A stretch of 20,375 nt of DNA. Source: JALYNX01 sp035292605 (lineage in GTDB: Bacteria; Actinomycetota; Acidimicrobiia; Spongiisociales; ZC4RG35). This document shows, piece after piece, positions 15,029 to 20,375 of the stretch. Where the stretch lies: the NCBI GenBank assembly GCA_035292605.1, contig DATDPT010000073.1:1-20375 (forward strand), written 5' to 3'. The notes beneath the pieces were generated by a model that did no database searches, was not told where the DNA came from, and worked only from the letters and a program-made list of their open reading frames with translations. A program made the position numbers and the translations under genes. Positions within the stretch are counted from its first letter, which is position 1, and each line of letters opens with the position of its first letter.

Positions 15029-16053
15029 CGTTTGGGCGCCTCGATCTCCTCGAGGGTCGGAAGGCTCCCCACTCCACGGAAGGCAACGTTCACCGTGTCC
15101 CAGCCGGCTTCCTTCTCGACTGTCTGGATGAACTGCTCTCCCATCCGGTATTGGTTGAGCTTCATCTCCAGACCGGTGATCCGGAAGAAAGCCGCCGTGC
15201 GCTTGTCGAGTTTGCGGTTCTTGAGTACCCGACTCATGCGCTCCTGGGATTTGAGGTGCTGGTGCCCGAGACGGTCCATCACCACATGCCCATGACCTTC
15301 GAGCAAACACATCAGCGCCTGAACCTTGTCGATGACGGCCCGTTGTCCCGAGGTGGCGAACAGGCCCAATAGACCTCTCTCGTCGAGCATGGCTTCCCCG
15401 CTGTCCCTCCGGCTTGCCATCTCGCCGAGCATCCGGTTGAGACGGCCTGGCTCAGGTGTCGACTGTTCGACGAGCTCAGAGACGAGACCCATGAAATAGT
15501 CGCGAAGCCATGGGATTCCCTGGAACTGGGCGCGGTGGGTCATCTCATGGAGGGTCACCCAGAACCGGAACTCGGAGGGGCGGAATTGATGGGTGCGCTC
15601 CATCTGCATGATGTTGGGGCCCACGAAGGCCACGACATCACCGTCCTCACCGGTAGGCAGGACCAGCTCGTACTGGCCGAGGACTCTCCGAGCCAGGATC
15701 CCGAGGACAGCTGTCATCTCGGCCTGCATCAGCCGGGAGGTCAAGGCAGCCGCCCCCCTGGCGCCCGGGCCTGCATCGGCGACACGCTCCTCGAGATGCA
15801 GCCGCACCGGCTCGATCAGATGCGAGAAGCTGGCCAGGTTGCGCCCGACCCACTCCGAGCGCCCGATCACCACCGTGCTGGGGTTGCCGGGCAGCTCCAA
15901 GCCCGTTGCCTCGGGTACCAACTTGGACACCGTGGAGGTCAATCTCACCATCTCGGCCTCGAGGGCCGCCAGGTGATAGGTGTCGGCGAGCGGATAGGTG
16001 CCGGCAATTCTCTCGGCGAGACGACCTGAGCCGGACCGTGGCGAGGTGGTCAC
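15007..16053 (-). CDS. DUF2342 zinc-dependent metalloprotease-like protein
   Basis: 348 residues from GTG 16053, which overlaps the upstream stop as GTGA. It has the HExxH zinc motif HEMTH (169-173) in RFWVTLHEMTHRAQFQ, with a second conserved stretch LMCLLEGHGHVVMD further on. This actinobacterial family, sometimes labelled as associated with coenzyme F420 biosynthesis, lies directly before tilS in mycobacteria (Rv3626c position). Substrate and role are not established. No signal peptide or membrane segment is seen, so it is probably cytoplasmic. Confidence 0.9.
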   Translation of the reverse strand: MTTSPRSGSGRLAERIAGTYPLADTYHLAALEAEMVRLTSTVSKLVPEATGLELPGNPSTVVIGRSEWVGRNLASFSHLIEPVRLHLEERVADAGPGARGAAALTSRLMQAEMTAVLGILARRVLGQYELVLPTGEDGDVVAFVGPNIMQMERTHQFRPSEFRFWVTLHEMTHRAQFQGIPWLRDYFMGLVSELVEQSTPEPGRLNRMLGEMASRRDSGEAMLDERGLLGLFATSGQRAVIDKVQALMCLLEGHGHVVMDRLGHQHLKSQERMSRVLKNRKLDKRTAAFFRITGLEMKLNQYRMGEQFIQTVEKEAGWDTVNVAFRGVGSLPTLEEIEAPKRWLKRVA

Positions 16054-16361
16054 TCCTCGACGATTCGGTATCGCTTGCGAACCACCCGGGTGAAGTATTG
16101 AACCGAGGTGATGATCGCCACCAGTAGCGCCAAGACGATGGCCGTCGGCACCATGTAGCGATAGGTCCAGTCGGGCAATGGCTCGGTGGCGGCTGGTGTG
16201 GTTACCGGGACCGCCGGCTCGAAATCGACAGTGGGAACGGTGGAATCGGTGACCGTGGATCCGGTCTCTGCGGGCTCTTCGGTGGCCAGGGCGGTTGCGG
16301 TCACAGAGAAGAGCGCCCCGATGACGATGGCTAGAGCGAGCACTCGGCTCAGAGGCTTCAT
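16050..16361 (-). CDS. Small secreted or membrane-anchored hypothetical protein
   Basis: 103 residues, not recognised. The N-terminus is a signal peptide (basic MKPLSR, hydrophobic 7-26, possible cleavage after ATA or ALA). A Thr/Pro/Ala-rich extracytoplasmic stretch (27-65) follows, then one membrane helix (about 69-90) and a basic cytoplasmic tail VVRKRYRIVEE. If the signal is cleaved, the product is a type I membrane protein. It overlaps the DUF2342 gene by 4 bp, so it leads the metalloprotease-tilS-hpt operon. A weak GGAAG lies upstream of the ATG. Confidence 0.75.
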   Translation of the reverse strand: MKPLSRVLALAIVIGALFSVTATALATEEPAETGSTVTDSTVPTVDFEPAVPVTTPAATEPLPDWTYRYMVPTAIVLALLVAIITSVQYFTRVVRKRYRIVEE

Positions 16362-16401
16362 GGCCGCGCAGCCTACTTCCGGTCGGTGGGCGAGGCCAAC
16401 G

Positions 16402-16647
16402 TCATCGGTCGGCGACCGATTCCCTGGCCAACGCTGCCCGGAGACGGTCGATGAACTCGGGGGGAACCTCTTCGGAGAGACGCTCCCTGACCACGACTTT
16501 CAACCTGACCTCGAACTCGAAGATATCGAGGCAACCCGAGCAATCGTCGAGATGGGCGCGGATCCGCTCGGTGCTGGCCGTGTCGATTTCCCGGTCCAGA
16601 TACTGATAGAGATTGGTCAGTGCCTCGTCGCACTTCCGGCCGCTCAT
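16402..16647 (-). CDS. rsrA: RsrA-like zinc-binding anti-sigma factor
   Basis: 81 residues. It has Cys6 and the zinc anti-sigma motif HxxxCxxC as His32-Cys36-Cys39 in RAHLDDCSGC. LTNLYQYLDREID and the tail EVPPEFIDRLRAALA match the mycothiol-system anti-sigma-R (RsrA) pattern. In the known family, the zinc thiols form a disulfide under oxidative stress and release SigR. The ATG overlaps the sigma factor stop (ATGA), which keeps the pair stoichiometric. It is shorter than Streptomyces RsrA but keeps the core residues. Confidence 0.88.
   Translation of the reverse strand: MSGRKCDEALTNLYQYLDREIDTASTERIRAHLDDCSGCLDIFEFEVRLKVVVRERLSEEVPPEFIDRLRAALARESVADR
16404..16420. repeat. Small perfect hairpin at the end of rsrA
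   Basis: ATCGGTC (16404-16410) and GACCGAT (16414-16420) pair perfectly over a 3-nt loop, covering the last codons and stop of rsrA. Without a T-run it is not a standard terminator; it could protect the sigR-rsrA message or be chance in GC-rich DNA. Confidence 0.25.
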
Positions 16648-17222
16648 GGTTTCTCCGCGTCTTCGGGCAGGAGCCCCCGGTTCTCCGCGAACTCCCACAA
16701 CCTCCGTTGCAGGGCCTTTCTTCCCCGATGCAGTCTCGACATCACAGTCCCGATCGGGATGTCGAGGATCTCGGCGATCTCCTTGTAGGAGAATCCTTCC
16801 AGATCGGCGAGCAGGACCGGGATCCGAAAGTTCTCGGGAAGGTCTTCGACCGCCTGTTTGATGTCGGACTCGACCAGCCCATCGAGGACCCGGTCCTCGG
16901 TGGTGCGAGCCGCCTCCGCCGACTCCTCGGACCCGATCCGACGGTAGAGATAGAGGTCCTCGACCGCTCCCAGGTCGACCTCGGACGGGCGCCGTGTCTC
17001 CTTGCGATAGTTGTTGATGTAGGTGTTGGTCAGGATCCGGTACAGCCAGGCCTTGAGGTTGGTGCCCTCCTCGAAGGTGTGATAGGCCCGGTACGCCTTG
17101 AGAAAGGTCTCCTGAACCAGGTCCTCGGCATCGGAGGGATTGCGGGTCATTCGCATGGCAGCGCTGAACAGCTGCCGGGTGTACTGGAGAGCGTCTCGTT
17201 CGAAGTCGGCCTGGTCCGCCAT
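16644..17222 (-). CDS. sigR: ECF sigma factor, SigR/SigH type
   Basis: 192 residues. Region 2 spans about 12-78 with the DAEDLVQETFLKAYRAYHTF signature and KAWLYRILTNTYINNYRK. Region 4 spans about 122-178 with LPENFRIPVLLADLEGFSYK and IPIGTVMSRLHRGRKAL. This is the classic SigR/SigH thiol-oxidative-stress sigma pattern, and the overlapping rsrA-like gene agrees. Such sigmas normally activate thioredoxin, mycothiol and protein-quality genes; targets here are not visible. The ATG at 17222 has only a weak GGGGC upstream. I see no convincing GGAAT/GTT autoregulatory promoter in the 45 bp after the kelch gene. Confidence 0.9.
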   Translation of the reverse strand: MADQADFERDALQYTRQLFSAAMRMTRNPSDAEDLVQETFLKAYRAYHTFEEGTNLKAWLYRILTNTYINNYRKETRRPSEVDLGAVEDLYLYRRIGSEESAEAARTTEDRVLDGLVESDIKQAVEDLPENFRIPVLLADLEGFSYKEIAEILDIPIGTVMSRLHRGRKALQRRLWEFAENRGLLPEDAEKP

Positions 17223-17267
17223 GCCCCGAGGACGGTAGCGACCGCAACGGAGGTCAAAGATTACGGG

Positions 17268-18926
17268 TTACGGATCGAGACCGTTGTCCGGTACATAGGC
17301 CCAGAGTCCTGAACCACCGATATAAAACAGAGCCTCCTCGCCGGTCCAGATCGGTGCCTCATCGAAGGAGGCGTTCTCATTGGTGGAGGGTGGGATCATC
17401 TCCCAGTCCCCGCTAGGGAACGAATAGACGGCGGTCAGAGTCTCAGACTGAAACAAGATCTGATCGAGTCCAAGGGCGACTGCGTTGGGAGTGCCATCGC
17501 TGGGCTGGCCAGGAAAACTGGGTAGCAGTTGCCATTCCTCTGTGACAAGGTCCAAAGCGGCGATCCCCTCTACCTCCGGGTCGTAACCCCAGACGAGCAC
17601 GCGATTTCCCACCAGTTCGATGTCGGGCATCGCTGGACTGATCGGCGACGCGGGTATGTCTCGGAAGACGTCGGTCAACGGGTTATAGGAGAATCCCACC
17701 AACTCCCCAAGGTACCCCTGCACCCCGTAGAACACGACCTCGGTACCTGTCCAAACTGCGTCGATCATCAGCATGGGCGAAGGGAGCTCGATTGGTCTCC
17801 AGGAGTCGGTCGACGGGTTGTAAGCCGCGGCTTCACTCAAGCCGTTCTCCGCTGCTGACCGATAGCCGTCGTTGCCGCCCATCACGATCATCTCGCTGCC
17901 GGTCCACACCGCCGAGTAGCCGGGACCTCCGGTGAGGGGCGAGTCTGCGATCTGTCGCCACGAGTCGGTCGACGGGTTGTAGACGGCCCCGTTGAAGTAC
18001 CAGGAGTCAGGGTGACTGCTGTCGCCGCCGCCGTGCCCTCCCCAAATGATCACCTCGTCCCCGGTCCAAACCGCGGTGTGGCCCACACGCGCCCGTAGGG
18101 GCGAGGGCGCCAGCTCTCGCCATTCTCTCGAGGCCGGGTCGAACGCAGCCCCGTCACCGAAGGCACCGCCGAATGGAATGCCACCACCCCACACAATCAG
18201 TTCTTGTCCGGTCCAGGTGGTCGAATGCCACCTGCGACCAGCGATCGGAGCCGGCTCCAAACGCTCCCATATGCCGGTGTCCTGGTCCGGAACCGTCGTC
18301 GGTGTCGCATCGGTCGACGACGTAGTTGTCTGGGCAGTCGTTGTTGTGGATGGGTTCGCGACAAGACATCCCTCTGTGTCCGGCCTGACCTCCCACACCA
18401 ACCATTGTTGGTCGCTTTGGCGGTAGACGAGGGCGCCGGTGAATTCGGTATTGGGCCCACGCAATGCGAAACAGAGCAATGGCTGCTGCTCGGATCCGAA
18501 CACCTCTCTCCCGACCGAGAACGTCACCGGTTCCCCGAGTCTGTTGACACTTTCCTCGAGACCTTCGAAGTTGAACTGACCCTCAGGATGCCCGGCCGCT
18601 ACAGCTCCTGCGACGTCGCCGGCGATGACCGCGGACCACCACGTTTCCCCTTCCGAAGCTGCTCTTTCGACATCGAAGGGCACCGCGACTCCAGGGAGCG
18701 TTACGGGAGGTGGGCCACCAAGTCGCAGGAAACCGAGTCCCAATACGGTCACGACGGCGGCGGCCGAGACCAGCGCGATCGTCCAGCCCGGCAAGTTTCT
18801 CGAAGGCTGGGTTGCGATGGGAGCAGAGACAGCCGCGATCTGTTCCCACTCTGGAGAATCGGGTAGATCCTCGACCAGGGGAGCCAGACCGGCCCGCGCC
18901 ACATCGCGGAATGGGTTGTCACTCAT
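17268..18926 (-). CDS. Membrane-anchored kelch/beta-propeller protein, likely anti-sigma partner
   Basis: 552 residues from ATG 18926, which overlaps the ECF sigma stop by 8 bp; the frame is open to 19127, but that part lies inside the sigma gene. Layout: a short cytoplasmic N-terminus (1-46), one membrane helix (about 48-69), an extracytoplasmic domain (80-190) with Cys152 and Cys187 that could form a disulfide, a Thr/Ser linker (193-213), then six to seven propeller blades (220-552). Blade repeats read like AVWTGDEVIIWGG then AVYNPSTDSWRQI. Gene order (ECF sigma then single-pass protein with outer sensor) is that of sigma/anti-sigma pairs, with the N-terminus expected to hold the sigma. No classical zinc anti-sigma motif is present, so the anti-sigma role is inference. 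Confidence 0.82.
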   Translation of the reverse strand: MSDNPFRDVARAGLAPLVEDLPDSPEWEQIAAVSAPIATQPSRNLPGWTIALVSAAAVVTVLGLGFLRLGGPPPVTLPGVAVPFDVERAASEGETWWSAVIAGDVAGAVAAGHPEGQFNFEGLEESVNRLGEPVTFSVGREVFGSEQQPLLCFALRGPNTEFTGALVYRQSDQQWLVWEVRPDTEGCLVANPSTTTTAQTTTSSTDATPTTVPDQDTGIWERLEPAPIAGRRWHSTTWTGQELIVWGGGIPFGGAFGDGAAFDPASREWRELAPSPLRARVGHTAVWTGDEVIIWGGHGGGDSSHPDSWYFNGAVYNPSTDSWRQIADSPLTGGPGYSAVWTGSEMIVMGGNDGYRSAAENGLSEAAAYNPSTDSWRPIELPSPMLMIDAVWTGTEVVFYGVQGYLGELVGFSYNPLTDVFRDIPASPISPAMPDIELVGNRVLVWGYDPEVEGIAALDLVTEEWQLLPSFPGQPSDGTPNAVALGLDQILFQSETLTAVYSFPSGDWEMIPPSTNENASFDEAPIWTGEEALFYIGGSGLWAYVPDNGLDP

Positions 18927-19380
18927 CGAGATGTCTCCGCAGCCTCTTGCGGGCCAGGTACAGGTAACGACGGAGCGTGGCCGGGCGAACACCAAGCAGC
19001 CTGGCGGCCTCGGTTGGTTCCAAGTCGGCCCAATACACCAAGTAGATGGCGGCGCGCTGTTGCACCGGGAGGGCCGCCACAGTTCGGACAACATCCGCAC
19101 CCACCAGGAAGTCAGCCGGGTCCTCACCCAGAACCGTTACCGGGTACCGAGCGAGTGCAAGACGCTCCCGGTCAAGACGCCGACCGGCCGAACGTGCCCG
19201 ATTCAGCACCGCCTGCATCAAATAAGCCCGCGGGTTCTCCAATGACAGCAACGACCGACTTTGAAGAGTCGCCACCATGACCTCCGAAACCAGGTCTGAG
19301 GCCGCATCAGGGCCGACGAGGGACGCCGCGAAACGCATCAATGGACCTCGAACCTCTTCATAGATCTCCCGGTCGGTCAC
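18919..19380 (-). CDS. ECF RNA polymerase sigma factor
   Basis: 153 residues from GTG 19380, with GAGGATGAGG just upstream. Region 2 spans about 8-70 (LMRFAASLVGPDAASDLVSE, NPRAYLMQAVLNRARS). Region 4 spans about 97-150 (LPVQQRAAIYLVYWADLEPT, then ARLLGVRPATLRRYLYLARK). Region 2 is more diverged than in the SigR-like sigma at 16644-17222 and the two are not close copies. It is coupled to the kelch membrane protein by an 8-bp overlap. The 110 bp between its start and the tRNA carries a possible ECF-type promoter. Confidence 0.87.
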   Translation of the reverse strand: MTDREIYEEVRGPLMRFAASLVGPDAASDLVSEVMVATLQSRSLLSLENPRAYLMQAVLNRARSAGRRLDRERLALARYPVTVLGEDPADFLVGADVVRTVAALPVQQRAAIYLVYWADLEPTEAARLLGVRPATLRRYLYLARKRLRRHLDE

Positions 19381-19395
19381 GTCCTCATCCTCGGT

Positions 19396-19424
19396 GAAAC
19401 GTCACAGACCGGCTCAGCGTTGCA
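19396..19424 (-). promoter_or_regulatory. Weak candidate ECF-type (autoregulatory) promoter
   Basis: On the minus strand, TGCAAC (19424-19419) and CGTTTC (19401-19396) are 17 bp apart, similar to the AAC/CGT core of many ECF promoters, about 15 nt before the GTG start. Short motifs like this occur by chance. Confidence 0.25.
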
Positions 19425-19490
19425 CGCCCCCTAAACGATTGTCATGGGCGGGGAACGGGAATCGGACACGGACCACGGCCTAAAGTTCAG

Positions 19491-19562
19491 AGCCGGAGAG
19501 GGGAGTCGAACCCCTGGCCCACGCCTTACGAGGACGTTGCTCTACCACTGAGCTACTCCGGC
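19491..19562 (-). tRNA. tRNA-Thr (anticodon CGT)
   Basis: 72 nt read on the minus strand. The acceptor stem GCCGGAG pairs with CTCCGGC and the discriminator is T. The D arm is GCTC...GAGC. The anticodon stem ACGTC/GGCGT holds the loop CTCGTAA, giving anticodon CGT (reads ACG). The T arm is AGGGG-TTCGACT-CCCCT. CCA is not encoded (TCTGAA follows). The first 10 nt overlap the 3' end and stop codon of the upstream nuclease-like gene, so the two are probably cotranscribed or processed apart. Confidence 0.95.
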
Positions 19563-20032
19563 CAGACATCCAATGTTAGAGGTAGGGGTGGTACTGGGCC
19601 AGACGTTCGACGGTCGTGGGGATCGCCTGTCAACTCCCGATAACGGCTAGCGAAGCGGATGCGCTTCAACTGCCCGTTCGACGGCGGAGTAAGACGCAGG
19701 TTCATCTTGGCCAGGCCGTCCCACTCACCCGAAGGTATGTAGAAACTCTGATCGGTGGTGGCGTCATACACCGCGATCCAATCGACCTCATCCACCGTGT
19801 AACGATGCTTGACCCAAGCCGAGTCGCTAGTGACTTTGGCCAGGATTACCCGCCCATTCGAAGTCGTGTACTTGCACTGGACACGTTCCAAAGCCCCATC
19901 TTCCTTGCGGACCACGATCAGGTCGTAGGGAAGATCGTGGCCGAAGGGAATGGCGATCCCGTGGCCCTGTCGTTGTAGGTCGGCAAGGATGATCGCCTCC
20001 CCGACCTCTCCCTTGGCGGTGGTGATTCCCAT
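19553..20032 (-). CDS. Stand-alone PD-(D/E)XK nuclease-like protein
   Basis: 159 residues from ATG 20032, which follows GGGAGGGAACAAC, a good ribosome site; the open frame to 20167 is not supported. AKGEVGEAIILADLQRQG (6-23), PYDLIVV (35-41) and RVQCK (50-54) give the E...D...QxK arrangement of the PDDEXK_5 (group-I-intron-endonuclease-like) family: Glu9 or Glu12, Asp37, Gln52, Lys54. Such lone domains are often of unknown function; DNA cleavage is possible but not shown. The C-terminal about 20 residues are Pro/Leu-rich, and the stop codon TAG falls inside tRNA-Thr. Confidence 0.75.
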   Translation of the reverse strand: MGITTAKGEVGEAIILADLQRQGHGIAIPFGHDLPYDLIVVRKEDGALERVQCKYTTSNGRVILAKVTSDSAWVKHRYTVDEVDWIAVYDATTDQSFYIPSGEWDGLAKMNLRLTPPSNGQLKRIRFASRYRELTGDPHDRRTSGPVPPLPLTLDVWPE

Positions 20033-20041
20033 GTTGTTCCC

Positions 20042-20072
20042 TCCCACCCCTGAACGTATCGTGTGGGTGGGA
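20042..20072. promoter_or_regulatory. Hairpin just upstream of the nuclease-like gene
   Basis: TCCCACCC (20042-20049) pairs with GGGTGGGA (20065-20072) around a 15-nt loop. On the minus strand the arm nearer the ATG is GGGTGGGA, adjoining the Shine-Dalgarno GGGAGGG, so folding could hide the ribosome site. It could equally be a terminator for the upstream ORF, though it lacks a T-run. Confidence 0.35.
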
Positions 20073-20084
20073 CGAAAACGGGTT

Positions 20085-20369
20085 TCAGTCTTGGGAGCCG
20101 AGACCGGTGAACAGCGTGGCGAGAACCAACTCTCGGCGCAGGCTCCCCTGGATGTCGACCACCGCATCCAGAACGTGCTCCGCGGACATCACCGCTTTGC
20201 GGGGGTTTACATCGGTGAACGCCGAAAGGGGTAGATCGGAGTTCTTCACCGGCCCTCCCATCTGGAGCGAAGCCGAATCGGAGTACCAGGAGGCCAGGAT
20301 CTCGAGACCGTTGACCAGCAAGGACTGCTCGGACCTGCGCCGCGCCCTCTGCTGGGCATCCTTGGTCAT
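20085..20369 (-). CDS. Hypothetical protein, possibly truncated by the window edge
   Basis: 94 residues from ATG 20369, not recognised. Only 6 bases lie upstream in the window (ACCGAG), so this Met may be internal to a longer protein. The N-terminal stretch is basic and Gln/Arg-rich (KDAQQRARRRSEQS), followed by helical segments (LVNGLEILASWYSDS, AEHVLDAVVDIQGSLRRELV). No membrane segment, signal or motif is seen. It is in the same direction as the nuclease-like gene, 52 bp away, and may be its partner. Confidence 0.5.
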   Translation of the reverse strand: MTKDAQQRARRRSEQSLLVNGLEILASWYSDSASLQMGGPVKNSDLPLSAFTDVNPRKAVMSAEHVLDAVVDIQGSLRRELVLATLFTGLGSQD

Positions 20370-20375
20370 CTCGGT

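Noticed and set aside
15029..15310. N-terminal extension of tilS by 94 codons
   Set aside because: It lies wholly inside the DUF2342 gene, has a low-complexity Arg/Pro/Gly-rich composition, and the PP-loop is already at the normal distance from ATG 15028.
16373..16633. Open frame of 86 codons on the minus strand over rsrA
   Set aside because: It is an out-of-frame shadow of the rsrA coding region, which has the HxxxCxxC motif and ATGA coupling.
18927..19127. N-terminal extension of the kelch protein by 67 codons
   Set aside because: It lies inside the ECF sigma gene; ATG 18926 with the 8-bp overlap is the natural start.

Overview
This is GC-rich DNA whose gene order matches the conserved actinobacterial chromosomal block known from Mycobacterium (dacB - DUF2342 metalloprotease - tilS - hpt - ftsH - folE - folP - folB - folK - Rossmann/DUF2520 protein - panC - lysS - clpC). 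A sigR/rsrA-type sigma/anti-sigma pair also points to Actinobacteria with thiol-stress control. The insertions, fusions and short intergenic regions suggest a deep-branching group such as Acidimicrobiia; the class is inference from gene order, not from a database match. Almost everything is on the minus strand. The only plus-strand genes are a prenyl synthase and an RHH/DUF4097 pair. No stretch over 300 bases lacks a gene.

Right end, minus strand read downward from 20375: an unidentified 94-aa ORF, a stand-alone PD-(D/E)XK nuclease-like protein whose stop codon lies inside tRNA-Thr(CGT), the tRNA, an ECF sigma factor overlapping a membrane-anchored kelch/beta-propeller protein (likely its anti-sigma partner), then a SigR-like sigma factor overlapping an RsrA-like zinc anti-sigma factor.

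Middle: a tight operon of a small membrane protein, DUF2342 metalloprotease, tilS and hpt, followed by ftsH behind its own probable promoter. Next come two plus-strand genes, a ribbon-helix-helix regulator and a DUF4097 repeat protein, with a repeat-rich promoter/operator shared with the divergent folE. A 52-base hairpin separates DUF4097 from ftsH.

Left half: a complete dihydropterin-to-pteroate run, folE-folP-X-folB-folK, with overlapping or nearly abutting genes. X is a protein-tyrosine-phosphatase-like protein that has lost its catalytic Cys and Arg. FolK is fused to a membrane isoprenylcysteine-methyltransferase-like domain. Then come a small basic protein, a Rossmann/DUF2520 protein overlapping panC, lysS, a convergent long-chain polyprenyl diphosphate synthase, and a 5' fragment of clpC running off the left edge.

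The clpC fragment is odd: it encodes three Clp_N repeats instead of two, and codon usage changes abruptly at the extra repeat. This looks like a junction between two different clpC genes, most likely an assembly chimera at the contig edge. The best biological leads are the pseudo-phosphatase inside the folate operon, the FolK-methyltransferase fusion, and the ECF-kelch pair.
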